From Scatophagus argus (Eukaryota; Chordata; Actinopteri; Scatophagidae), in assembly GCF_020382885.2 (NCBI RefSeq), contig NC_058496.1, positions 67,001 through 131,000 on the forward strand: a stretch of DNA of 64,000 nucleotides. The letters are read 5' to 3'. Below, one piece after another: positions 35,207-46,800 of the stretch. The translations under genes were made by a program, and so were the position numbers. The notes below the pieces were generated by a model. It saw only the letters and a list, made by a program, of their open reading frames with translations. It was not told the origin of the DNA and ran no database searches. How positions within the stretch are numbered: position 1 is the first letter of the stretch; each line of letters opens with the position of its first letter.

Positions 35207-35989
35207 GTTGGAGGTGTGGGTGGGGCAAAATCGTTATTCTCATAAGTGGATGGAGTTAAACCTGGACAGAAAGAGAGTGGAGCAAGAAGTGAAACAAAGA
35301 TCCATCTGGAGAGTCACACATCAGGTAACGTGGTCCTTTGACCTCCTGGAACGCAGCAATGGGCAACAGATAATCCAGGTTGAGATCTGATGTGATCAGA
35401 CACACGATGGACAAACTATCTTATCTTAAGGGCCATTCAGTAGCAGTAGCATCATCTTCCTCAGTTTTCTCTGTTGGAAAAGAATTGTGGATGTTTAAAT
35501 TTCCATTTTTCTGGCATCAAAATTTTGACAGACTCAATGTTAGTTTGCCACATTTCATGATCAAAAGCTCCAGAGCAGTCTCTGAATGAACCAGGTGAGA
35601 TGGTTTTATAACTGCTGTTTCTAGGGTCAATAATAACTGAACCTTATCTTTTAAGCTAACATGAGAAGAAGTCCGCCTGTTAAGGAAGATCATGTGATAT
35701 GCACATGCAGGCTTTATATAGCAGAGCGCTGAAGTGCTTTCTCAGCGGTTTTTATCAAATTATCTTTTCATTTCAAATTCTCTTATTATTTATGTTGATA
35801 TTATATTGTGACAGGGAGATGTTATTTCCTGTTTTATTTTTTAAAATGTATGTGTTGGCTCTCACTGATAACTGGTGAAGATTCAGTCCTCCTGTAGAGG
35901 TTATTTCAACTGTCATTTTTCCTGCCCCGATGAAGGTCCGAAGGGGTAACCTGGAAAACTCAGACATATAAAGACTTAGACTGTATAAT

Positions 35990-36196
35990 TCTATGGTCTA
36001 GTCCTCTTTCTTCCCTTATGAGGACTTGTATATAGCTTTATAGTGTACTATTTTTACTTACCTTGTAAATTGTTAATTTATTTTACCTCTACACTCTTTT
36101 GTAACTGTTTTTGCACTCCTCTTCTGTCCTTGTGAGCTGCCACAACAGGTGGATTTCCCCACTGCGGGATCAATAAAGTTCATCTTATCTTATCTT
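35990..36196 (+). mobile_element. 5'-truncated LINE 3' end
   Basis: The segment ends CACTGCGGGATCAATAAAGT followed by (CTTAT)n, matching the tail at 49640-49680 that terminates a CR1/Rex1-like coding fragment. No ORF remains. Confidence 0.55.
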
Positions 36197-36199
36197 AAA

Positions 36200-37850
36200 C
36201 ACAAAGTGTTTGTTATGCTTTATGCTTCGTCTTCTTGTGTCTCACTTGGTGTGTGTATTGTTTACAGGTCATGTACTCTTCTGATAAATGCTATGGACCA
36301 CACGCCTGCTCAAGACATCACTGTAACCTGCGATCTGACCCTCCTCACCCGCTCCATCACACCCAACACCTCATCACAGGGGGATTGTACTGCTGGTCAG
36401 AGTTCATCTCAGGCTAAGCCTTGTTGTTCTGATTAGTCCCTTTCACACGGCCTGTTCAAGTGTTGCTGTTGTGCAGTCATTATGCCTCACTGTTCAGTTT
36501 TAAAGATCTGGAGAGGGAAGGGGGATTCATTTCTGTTGAGCCTCTGATGCCTGTGTAAAAATGACATGCTGGTGACGCCTTGATAAGCGTAATGTGTGCA
36601 ACTCATAACCAAGAGATTAAAAAAACGCTGGCAGCAGTTAGCAGCTAACTCAAAACAAATAAAAATGTCTGAAAACTTGGGAGACAACAAGGTCTCTTCT
36701 TTGCCCTCCAAACAGACGATGAGAAACAACAGGCACAGTAACTTAAAGTCACTGCCATATTATTACATTCTTATCATGTGTAAAGGGCTGTCCAGTGTGT
36801 ATGTTATATATCACAGTGCTCTGTTACATATCATACCTCTTTAGCTAACCCACCTCATTGACACCTTTCTGATTCAGTTCAGTTTAGTTTATTTAAATGG
36901 CCCCAAAGCACAACAAAGTGTTCTCCCGACTCCTTCCTAATGGTAACAAACAGCTAGCAGTAAACAGTTTCCAAACATAATACTTGAAGCATATTTGATG
37001 ATGTTGTTGCACTTGCATGATCCTTGAAATTCTTTACATCCATATGGTTGAATTCACTTGTAAGTTGCTTTGGATAAAAGTGTTGGCTGCATAATGTGAT
37101 GTGATGTCCAATCCATAGCAGCCAGCTAAGTTAACAGGAAGTCCCTGCAGAACTACAAGTTAAAGAGTAGAGCTTGTCAAGGTTTTAATCAGAATCAGAA
37201 TTCCTTTTTTTTATCCCCAAAGGGAAATTCTTTTTAAGAGGCAAAATGCTTCATTAAACTGAACTGTCAACTTTTCAATAGAAAGAATTAGAAAGTATTA
37301 TTCTGTTTCATTTACAAACACATAAGGACATATGTATGTTTCAAGCAATCAGCTTGAGCCATGTTTTTTTAAAATAACATATATAACAAATATCAAAAAC
37401 AAACCGGAGCTAATCTCTACATAAGAACAAGCCTGTAAGTTACAAGCTGTTGTACATTAGTGACGATAAAACACAACTCAGACAACATTTATGTCAGCAG
37501 GAGGATAACATAACAGCTAACTGAAAACCTGCTATGAGGGGGAGGTTGAGGATCTATTATTTTTATATTTAGGGTTTCTTCATATCCAGCATGATGAACA
37601 TAAAAGATCTCAGTGACGTCCAATCAGTTTATTGGATCTGTCAGGAGGGAAAGAATAATACTGAACTTCAAAACCTTTATATTCCCCACAGTGTGTGACA
37701 AATTGATAAAATAAAAACTAAAAACTACTAAATTGAAAGATGGTCCAGCTGAAAGTAAACTGGCTCTGGTCTGCTTTCATTCAGCTTCAGCAGAAGTAGG
37801 TCAACAACAAAACCAACGAGTGTCTAATCACATTTACAACTCAAAGGACA
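36200..37850. other. Intergenic sequence without recognised genes
   Basis: Apart from the short inverted LINE tail at about 37.2 kb, I see no coding exon or clear repeat here. A cysteine-containing open frame at 36235-36417 has no recognisable family or splice context. Confidence 0.5.
37185..37240 (-). repeat. Inverted copy of the conserved ATTCTG-type LINE tail
   Basis: AATCAGAATCAGAATTCCTT followed by TTATCCCCAAAGGGAAATTC is the reverse complement of the tail found at 31060 and 51570, with small changes. It is probably a very short 5'-truncated insertion. Confidence 0.55.
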
Positions 37851-37856
37851 GACACA

Positions 37857-37862
37857 CACGCG

Positions 37863-37912
<50 letters not shown>
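37857..37912 (+). repeat. Compound CA/GA microsatellite
   Basis: An (AC)n run passes directly into a (GA)n run of about 32 bases. It is simple sequence. Confidence 0.9.
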
Positions 37913-37916
<4 letters not shown>

Positions 37917-38360
37917 TTAAATTAGTGAACAGTGTCTGTGTTCACCTCCTTCAAAGCTTTATTCAAGAAATATCTTCAGCACCACCTGATGGCTGTCAGA
38001 GGAACTACACTCACAGAGTTTGTGTGTCACTACACAGATGGAGCCTCAGCAGGTCCAAAATTTAACACCAGAATCCAACAATTACCATGAAAAAGTTTGT
38101 TTCCAAACAAATTTTCAGTGTTTAAAGTTTTCTTGTGTCTGCAGAAGAGATAAGACAACAAACTGCTGAACGAATCAGCCAATCTCTGTCGAGATAAACT
38201 GCTTAAATAAAGTTTTCTGAGTTACTTCACCTCAGCATCACCGTCTTCTTCAAAGTTCTGCTCTGTGCCGAGTGTTCGCTCCTGTCCTTCCTTACCCTGT
38301 TACACTTCTTTCCACTCGTCTAGTTTCTCCACTGAGTGAAGTCCCTCTGTTGGCTGGTCA

Positions 38361-38361
<1 letters not shown>

Positions 38362-38400
<39 letters not shown>

Positions 38401-38484
38401 GATACAATGAAAGAGAAGACTGGGCCTACATCACGGTTTCCATAACAACTGAAGTGAGGCTTCCAAATCCTGCCTTCCAAACAC

Positions 38485-38554
<70 letters not shown>

Positions 38555-38640
38555 TCCTGCATTGTTTAGTCTATTCAGCTGAACCTAGAGAATGCTGCTC
38601 TTCAACTGTGGGCCTCACACACACACACACACACACACCC
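38362..38640 (+). repeat. Cluster of three CA microsatellites
   Basis: (CA)n runs lie at about 38362-38398, 38488-38552 and 38616-38638, separated by unique sequence. The frames read through them (long Cys-Val repeats on the minus strand) are artefacts. Confidence 0.9.
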
Positions 38641-39199
38641 TTGTTGTGTTAAAATGTGTACAGGATTTCTCTCCACAGTTTTGTCACAGTAAACAGAAAA
38701 CCTTCTGCAGCAGTACACATTACAGTTAAAGGAAATGTGATGCTGTCAATAATTATTATTTAATTATATTCAACTGTAATTATACAAATAACATTTTTTT
38801 CTGAACAGAAACAGAGCAGCTGAAGAACAGTCAGATTTGTCTGAATGACATAAATAAAATGATCATCATGTAATTTTTGTTGTCTGTCTGTGCTTTCCAT
38901 GTGTGTACTGTCTGTGCTACTTTCTGTTCCAACTGGTGCCTGTAAATGTAGCATTTGATTTTATTGTTTATTAATATTCAGATTTTACTGTTGTAATGGA
39001 ACTTTGTGTGACAACTTTACCTGACCATATTATGTTCAGAATCCACAGACGGAAAACTCAACATTTATCCAATAAACCAATTAATCAATAAAATAAATCA
39101 GTAGAAATGCAGATATTTATTGAGAGTCACAGCATTTCATTAACATCAACATGATAGTAGATTGATGACTGAAGATTCAGGTGTGACTGGGGTGTAACT

Positions 39200-39800
39200 T
39201 AAGTGTGACAAGGTCACATCACCTTGTAAGAGGCAACAGAAAGAGGACAACAGAGAAGGAGGACAACAGGAGGAAGAACATCACTATTCCATATATTGCA
39301 GGAGTATCAGAGAAACTCATGAGGATTTTTAATAAACACCAGATCCCGGTAAATTACAAACCCAGCAACACTTTAAGACACAAACCGGTACACCCTAAGG
39401 ACAAAACTTCCGGACACAAACTAGATAACGTGTATATGCAGTGCAGTGAGGAACGTGCTGACTTGGGGAAACCAAACAACCACTCCACAGAGGTATGACA
39501 CAACAGAGGAGAGCCAACACCTCCAGACAGGACTCAGCAGTCCACCTGCACCTCAAAGCCAAGGGACACTCCTCTGAAAATGACATGGTTCATATTCTAG
39601 CCAGGGAAGACAGATGGTTTGAGAGAGGAGTAAAAGAAGCCCTTTTGTTTAGGAATTCAATACCCACAGAGGTTAAATACTCTGCACTCCCCACCAAAAT
39701 TTAGAACTGAAGGAGTTTCTTGGATGAGAGATGAAACGTCTTCAAGAACCCTAACAAGTACAGATTCTCTAAGAATTTACTACACAGACCTGACCTTGAT
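39200..39800 (+). mobile_element. Penelope-like element 3' remnant (GIY-YIG endonuclease region)
   Basis: The plus-strand translation reads IPYIAGVSEKLMRIFNKHQI, NTLRHKPVHPKDKTSGHKLD, NVYMQCSEE, then after a frameshift GETKQPLHRGMTQQRRANTS, AVHLHLKAKGHSSENDMVHI and REDRWFERGVKEALLF. This is the C-terminal GIY-YIG endonuclease of fish Penelope-like elements. The YIG half of the motif has been lost by a small deletion just before GETK. A hammerhead-like motif (39707-39740) and the family tail follow directly. Confidence 0.82.
39704..39746 (+). ncRNA. Degenerate hammerhead-like motif at the Penelope-like 3' end
   Basis: CTGAAGG (39707-39713; expected CTGANGA), stem GTTTCT/AGAGAT, GAAAC (39733-39737) and GTC (39738-39740), flanked by GAA/TTC for helix I. 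The order and spacing match the motif at 30733, but the last core A is G, which should abolish activity. Its place directly after the GIY-YIG region ties the motif to the Penelope-like family. Confidence 0.5.
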
Positions 39801-39883
39801 GATCAAGAGTCTTCACCGACGGTAGATTGCATTGTCTGACTGCGGTTTGTGCTGTGACAAAGACCCCATCCAGAAGAAGAAGA

Positions 39884-40112
39884 AGAATCAGCTTTATTGA
39901 CAGTATATATATTTTTACACACACACACACTGAATTCTTCTGCATTTATCCCATCCTTAGTTCAACACACACATGTAACACCCGGCAAATTACATGCAGT
40001 GAAACACACACAGGAGCAGTGGGCAGCATCAAGCGCCCGGGGAGCATATTGGGGGGTTAAGTGCCTTGCTCAAGGGCACATCAGCCGGCTAATGAAGGGG
40101 GGGAGCATAAGG
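39884..40112 (+). repeat. Dispersed repeat copy B1 (partner at 41818)
   Basis: The segment from AATCAGCTTTATTGACAGTA to TGCTCAAGGGCACATCAGCC recurs at 41818-42030 in direct orientation with only small differences, including GTGAAACACACACAGGAGCA and GCATCAAGCGCCCGGGGAGC. It is probably a short retroelement end (inverted TTTATTG tail). Confidence 0.75.
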
Positions 40113-40299
40113 GCGCAGAAGGACTTCCTTCCTAATGTGGAGCAGCCAGACAAAAACTCACAGCCATCATCAAAGGTGACAAGAAATAACTCAACTAAAT
40201 GCTAATCGTGGTGCATTCAGCTGATTTCTCTATATAATATTACACACACAAAGAATACATTCAAGCTCTAACTGGAATTACTGGGGCCCACACACACAA

Positions 40300-41000
40300 G
40301 TGTATAAAACACCACAATGACGTCCTCATGGCATCGGACCGCGGGCTTGTCTCGTTTTACTGGATCTCAGTGCTGCTTTCGACACAGTAGATCACAACAT
40401 TTTATTACACAGATTAGAACATGAGACTAGGATCACAGGGACAGCACTAGGCTGGTTTAAATCATGTTTATCAGATAGATTTCACTTTGTTCACGTTGAT
40501 GTTGTTTCCTCTTCGCATATACGGGTTAACTTCGGTGTTCCGCAGGGTTCAGTGCTTGGGCCGATCCTGTTCACCTTATACATGCTCCCTCTAGGAAATA
40601 TTATTCAGAAACATGGCACAAACGTTCATTTTTATGCTGATGACACTCAGTTGTACTTATCCTTAAAGCCTGAAAAAACAGAGCCGTTAGCCAGACTCCA
40701 GGCATGTCTTAAGGACATAAAGGACTGGAAGACCTCCAATTTTTTATTATTAAACTCAGACAAAACTGAGATCATTGTTCTAGGCCCTAAACATCTTAGA
40801 ACTAGAATAGCTGATAATATTCTTTCTCTTGACGGCATTACTTTGGCCTGGGTTCAACAGGCAGACACCACCTCCACTTTTAAGACTAAACTTAAAACCT
40901 TTCTGTTTAGTAAAGCGTACAGTTAGCCCCAAATAAAGTGTGTAGGGCTGGTAGCCATAGTTACAGTCACTTCTTGACAGACAGCCGGGTAGAACAGGTG
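40300..41000 (+). mobile_element. L2-like LINE fragment with internal deletion
   Basis: The plus strand encodes [40 protein letters not shown] and [20 protein letters not shown]. It then jumps from NILSLDGITLA straight to ADTTSTFKTKLKTFLFSKAY, the extreme C-terminus. The intervening roughly 200 residues (present in the copy at 46-47 kb) are deleted cleanly and the frame is kept. Confidence 0.85.
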
Positions 41001-41817
41001 TGACTAACTGTTAATCTTTAAATCTCTATCATAGCTATCTCTCTATCATGCTGTATGCTATAGGCCTATGCTGCCGGGGGATACAAACAAACCTCCTCCT
41101 TTTCCTCTTCTATCCTCTCCCCTCGTCAGATTAACATGCAGTTCATTATTTTATGTCACTAACTGTGTGTCCAGTGCTCCTCGTAGTCTTGTGTCTCTCC
41201 CTCCCTTTCTCTCTCTCTCTCTCTCTCTGTATCTTTCTGCAGGTATCTCTCCATCCAGATCTTCATGTTGAACTGTAGCTCTATGACCAACCCAATGTCT
41301 ACTGTTGACATCTGCCTGTCATTCTTCTGTGCATCGACTATCAGCGGGGTGGTTCTCCCTACGGGCCGAAATTGAACTCAAAAGAATTGATAGGATAGTG
41401 ATTTTCAACAGCACATAAAAAATACATGAATGATACAGCAGTTCATTATAATTCCATTATTCTAATTTCAGTCTTGTGAAATGTTAAAATCATATTGAGG
41501 TGGTATCAAAAATGAAACTAAACAGTTGAGATTTTGTTTTACTTGTCTTTTTAGTAATGTCACTCTCATGTTGTTAACTGCTTTCCTGCCTGTACAACAT
41601 CCATTGCCCGTCCTGGGTGAGGGATCCCTCCTCTGTTGCTCACCCTGAGGTTTCTCACATTTTTTCCTGTTAAAGGTTTTTCTGGGAGTTTTTCCTCAGT
41701 CGATGTGAGGGTCGAAGGGCAGAGGATGTTCCTGATGTTATGTTAAGCCCTTTGAGACAAACTGCTTGTAAAAATGGGCTGTACAAATAAAGTTGTCTGT
41801 CTGTCTTAATAGAATAG
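41000..41817 (+). mobile_element. LINE 3' UTR and tail following the L2-like fragment
   Basis: The sequence contains a CT-rich run (41208-41228), CCTGTTAAAGGTTTTTCTGG, GGAGTTTTTCCTC and TGGGCTGTACAAATAAAGTT, then (GTCT)n. This matches 3' UTR modules seen at 15.6 and 47.8 kb. Confidence 0.6.
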
Positions 41818-42140
41818 AATAGAATCAGCTTTATTGACAGTATATATATTTTTACATACACACACTGAATTTGTCTCCTGCATTTGACCCATCCTTAGTT
41901 CAACACACACATGCAACACCCGGCAAATTACATGCAGTGAAACACACACAGGAGCAGTGGGCAGCATCAAGCGCCCGGGGAGCATATTGGGGGTTAAGTG
42001 CCTTGCTCAAGGCATCAGCCGGCTAATGGGGGGGCATTAATCACTCCACCACACCCAAATTTTTCCTGCCCATCCGGTGGGGGAATCGAACCGGTGACCC
42101 TCCAATCACAAGCCGCTTCTCCAACCTCTAGGCCACGGCT
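41818..42140 (+). repeat. Dispersed repeat copy B2
   Basis: Direct-orientation relative of 39884-40112. This copy extends about 100 bases further to GGGGGAATCGAACCGGTGAC, CCTCCAATCACAAGC and AACCTCTAGGCCACGGCTGC, a tRNA-like or signature end common in fish repeats. Confidence 0.7.
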
Positions 42141-42154
42141 GCTAAAACTGTCAT

Positions 42155-43240
42155 GCTGTATGAGTTTTGGTTGTGTCTTGTCTTTTGATTTTTAGTTCAC
42201 ATGTCATGTTTCATGTTTGTCTTGTCATGTGTTTGTCATGCCTGGTGTTTTGGTTATGCTTTGTTTTTTTGATTTTGGTAGTCCACGTGCCATGTTTCAT
42301 GTTTGTCTCTCATGTGTTTTCCTGTTTTATGTTCAGGTTTTGGTCACATCTTGGTTTTCTGTCCTTTTGTTTTTGAATGCATGTGTCATATTTCTTGTGT
42401 TTTCATGTTTTATGTTCAAGGTTTCTGTCGGGTCTTGGTTCTTTGTCTTTTGGTTTTTGAGTCCTTGTGTCACGTTCCATGTGTGTCTTGTGTTTCCATG
42501 TATTATGTTCAAGGTTTTTGTCATGTCCTGTTTTATTTTGAAAAGCATCATTTCCCCTGTGTGTCCTGTTTTCAGGTAGCTTTGCTTTAAGTTTTCTTGA
42601 TTGCTCTCTCCCTCCTAATGTGTGTCACCTGTGTCTCGTTGTCATGTCTATTTAGTCCTTGTCTTCCCAGCCACCTTTGTCTGAGCGTTAGCGTCCCCCC
42701 CCATTGTCTTCATGTTTTGCCAGGATGCCATGCCATGCCATGTTTTGCTTTGCCAGAGTTTTTCGTTGTTCCCATGACACAGTAAGTGTGAGCTTTTTTG
42801 AGTTTGCTTTGTTAAATAAAGACTTATTGTTTTTGGACCTCTACCTTGCATCCCTGCTTTTATTGACTCTGCGTTGGGGTTCAGCTTTTTCTGCTTTTTC
42901 AGCCAGGCGCTGTATTTGTGACAGTGTTTTAGTTTCCATGTATTATGTTCCAGGTTTTTGTCATGTCCTGTTTTATTTTGAAAGTGTCACTTCCTCTGGG
43001 TGTCTCTGTTTCATGTTTCTTTACTTCAGTTCATTTTGATTGCTTGCTCCTCTCTAATGTGTTGCACCTTTGTCTTGTTATCTTGTCTATTTAGTCATCG
43101 TCTTCCCGGTTGCTCTTTGTTGGTTTGTTGTTTTTGTCTGGATGCTGTGTTTTTTGTCTTCATACCAGGAATTGCCTTGTCTCATCACGCCACGTTTCAT
43201 CACCACAGTTTTCTTTATCCTTTTGTCACAGTAAGATGTA
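42155..43240 (+). repeat. Imperfect tandem duplication of a T/G-rich unit
   Basis: A block around 42485-42680 (TTCCATGTATTATGTTCAAG..., TCTATTTAGTCCTTGTCTTC) recurs at 42935-43115 (TTCCATGTATTATGTTCCAG..., TCTATTTAGTCATCGTCTTC), about 450 bp apart in direct orientation. The open frames in it are hydrophobic artefacts of TTT/TGT-rich sequence. It could be LTR-like or a non-coding repeat; the family is not recognised. Confidence 0.6.
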
Positions 43241-43244
43241 TAGC

Positions 43245-43860
43245 TTGATAGATAGATAGATATACTTTATTGATCCCAGGCAGGGAAATTACAGTGCAGC
43301 AGCAGCAATACACACAATAAGCTATACAAAATGTTAAAAATAGCAATATAAAAAAGTGGCAATACAAAGTATATATACAAGGCAATATTTAAAAAAAAAA
43401 AAAAAAAGTGTATGTACAACAAATAAACAGTGTAACGTGCAAAATAAAGTACAATGCAAGGTGTCAGTAGAATGTAAGGTCCAATGAACCGAGTGAGTAA
43501 AACATATAAAGTGTGTAGTGACTGTATGTTATGAGCAGAGTTGTTGTGTTGCTGTGTGTCTGCTGTGTGATGGAGGAGGTGCTGATCGTTGTCCACGATG
43601 GATAACAGTTTGTTCAGCGTCCTGCTCCCCACCACGGTCTCAACAGACTCCAGCCTGAGACTGAGCACAGAGCCAGCCCTCTTCATGATCTTATCAAGTC
43701 TGTTAGCGTCGCTGGCTCTGATGCTGCTGCCCCAACACACCACAGCAGAGAAAATGGCAACAGCAGACTGGTAGAAGATCGCCAACATCTTGCTGCACAC
43801 ATTGAAGGATCTCAGCTTCCTCAGGAAACAGTCTGCTCATCTGCTGCTCTGTCCTGCTCG
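43245..43860 (-). mobile_element. CR1/Rex1-like LINE 3' fragment
   Basis: Minus strand: AIFSAVVCWGSSIRASDANR, LDKIMKRAGSVLSLRLESVE and TLNKLLSIVDNDQHLLHH, the C-terminal domain of CR1/Rex1-like LINEs. It ends (plus-strand left) in GATA repeats and CTTTATTGATCCC. It abuts the start of the L2-like element on the opposite strand. Confidence 0.78.
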
Positions 43861-46800
43861 GTGTGTCAAATGTTTAGTTATTCTTCCGCCTCCTTTAGTG
43901 ATAATGGTATTTGTAGAAACTGTAACCTGTTGGTTAGGTTGGAGGCGAAGCTTAGGGATTTGGAATGCCGGCTCCGCACCATTGAAACCAAACCGCTAAC
44001 TGCAGTTAGCCAGGCCCCGTTAGCCGGTGCGCCACATAGCTTAGCTGTTAGCTCTCCTCCGGCAACTCCCGAACAGCCGGGAAACTGGGGCCAGTGGGTG
44101 ACTGTTCATAGAAGCATAGCTTCAGACCAAAGAACATCAAGTGCCACCAGCCACTTAACATTTCTAATAGGTATTCCCCACTCGGCGACACACCTGCTGA
44201 AGAGCCGGCTCTGATAATTGGAGACACTGTTTTGTGAAACGTTAAGCTAACGAAGCCGGTGACCGTAGTCTGCATTCCTGGGGCCAGAGTGGGCGACACT
44301 TCTCTGCGCTTCTCTTAGAGCAGTCACATGCCCAAAACTCCATAGAGATTGTGTTTGTTCCTTGTTTATTTAGACCTAAAATCAGAATCAGAAAGACTTT
44401 ATTGCCATTGTAAGTGAAGAGGTTTCACATTACTAGGAAATTGTCTTGGTGATTGGTGCATACATAGAACGTAACATATAATAGAAGAATAAAATAAAAT
44501 AAAATAAGGTAACACAAAATAAAATAAGATAAGTAGAATAAATATGTTTCTGGCGGTAGTCCAAAAGTGAGGTAGTGCAGGGTGGAGTATAGATGCTCTG
44601 GTCATGGAGGTGGGGTTGCAGCGATCTTTGACTCTTATTTATCCATCTTTACTAGACCAAACACAGGCTATGACTCATTTGAAAGCGTTGTTCTTAGTCT
44701 GTCTAATTCCACCTGTAGGACAGGTCAGCCAGTCTTATTTGCTGTACTGTACCGTCCTCCAGGCCCATATTTTGAATTCTTATCAGAATTTCCGGAGTTC
44801 CTGTCAAGCCTGGTCCTTAAATCAGATAAAGTTATAATTATTGGTGACTTTAACATTCACATAGATGTGGTTAATGATAGCTTGGCTACTGCATTCAATT
44901 CCATACTAGAAACAATTGGCTTCTGTCAATGTGTGCATGAACCCACTCACTGCTTCAACCACACCCTAGACCTTGTGTTAGCATATGGGATTGAAATTGA
45001 ACACTTAACAGTCTCTACTCGGAATTCAGTTTTGTCTGACCACCATTTAATAACTTTTGATTTTCTTTTAGCCGATTGCACAAAACCGAGCAGAAGCACT
45101 CTCACTAGATGTCTGTCTGATAGTGCCATAGCCAAATTTAAGAAGCAGTTCTGTCGATTCTTAGTACAATACCCAGGCTCAGTGTGTCAGGGGACTCATG
45201 CACTACCCCTAGTTGCCATGACATTGATAACTTTGTTGATAGCATTGCAGGCTCACTGCACAGCACACTCAACCTAATTTCACCTCTATCTAAAAAGAAT
45301 ATAACTAGAAGAAGCTGTGCTCCAAGGTACACCCAGGAAACACGTGAGTTAAAGCAAAGATCACGACATATAGAGAAGAAATGGCATTCAACAAAAAAGG
45401 ATGAATTCTATCGGGCCTGGCAAGATAGTCTGAAAACATACAAGGCAGCACTCCGTACAGCCAGAGCCAGTTATAACTCATCACTCATAGAAGAAAATAA
45501 GAACTGCCCCAGGTTTCTATTCAGCACTGTAGCCAGGCTGACCTAGAGTCATAACTGTATTGAGCAGTCCATTCCTCCACATCTCAGTAGCAGTGATTTC
45601 ATGAACTTCTTTAATGAAAAAATTGTAACCATTAAAGATAACATTCAAGACCTCCTAGCATCGGCTGCCACAAATCTGTCTGTCAATGCAGCTGCATTAG
45701 AGATAACCACTAAGTCAGATACATACCTGGACTCATTTCTTCCTAACAACCATCAACAATTGGCTTCTATCATTTTCTCCTCTAAATCCACAACTTGTCT
45801 CTTAGATCCTATTCCTACTGGGCTACTTAAGGAAGTGTTCCCTTTACTTGACACCTCCTTACTAGACATTATTCATTTGTCCCTGACATCAGGCTATGTC
45901 CCACAGACTTTTAAAGTTGCTGTAATGAAACCTCTGCTAAAAAGGCCCACTCTTGATCCAGGAGTTTTAGCAAACTATAGGCCTATCTCCAACCTGGTCT
46001 TCACTTCAAAAATTTTGGAGAAAGTCGTTGCCAGTCAGCTGTGCAAGTATCTCCATAATAACGGGCTATTTGAAGTCTTTCAGTCAGGTTTTAGGGAACA
46101 TCACAGCACAGAGACGGCACTAGTAGAAGTCACCAACGACCTGTTAATGGCCTCTGACCAGTGCTGTGTTTCAGTACTTGTCCTTCTGGACCTCAGTGCT
46201 GCATTTGATACTGTTAGATTCCAGATTCTTTTACAGAGACTAGAAAATCAAATTGGTATAAATGGAACTGCTTTAAGCTGGTTCAAGTCCTATCTGTCAG
46301 ACAGACATCACTTGTATGTAAATCACAATTCGTCCATGCACACTAAGGTCAGCCATGGTGTTCCACAAGATTCTGTGCTTGGTCCTATTAACAATCTATA
46401 TGCTCCCACTAGGCAATGTGATCAGAAAGCAAATAATAAATTTTCACTGTTATGCCGACGACACCCAACTGTATTTATCAATGAAGCCAGATGAAAGCAA
46501 TCACCTAACACAACTGCGATCCTGTGTTGCAGATATTAAGTCCTGGATGACCCACAACTTTTTTCTGTTGAACTCAGACAAAACTGATGTTCTACTAGTT
46601 GGTCCAAAACACCTTAGACAATCTTTAGCTAATGATATAGCTTTTCATAAAGGACTAGCTAGGACCTGCTCCTAGCACCATTGTAAAGAACGTGGGTGTT
46701 AGATTCGATCAGGACTTGTCTTTCAACAATCAAATAAAGCAAATCTCTGAGGACTTCCACCTTCGTAACATTGCAAAAATCAGGCATGTCCTTTCCTTAG

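Noticed and set aside
36149..36436. Small Cys-containing open frame resembling a secreted peptide
   Set aside because: It overlaps a LINE tail at its 5' side, and no signal peptide, conserved pattern or splice partner could be supported.
38358..38552. Cys-Val repeat protein
   Set aside because: It is a translation of CA/TG microsatellites.
42167..43248. Several plus-strand frames of 60-120 codons
   Set aside because: They are Phe/Val/Cys/Leu-rich readings of T/G-rich repeat DNA with no domain and heavy mutual overlap.
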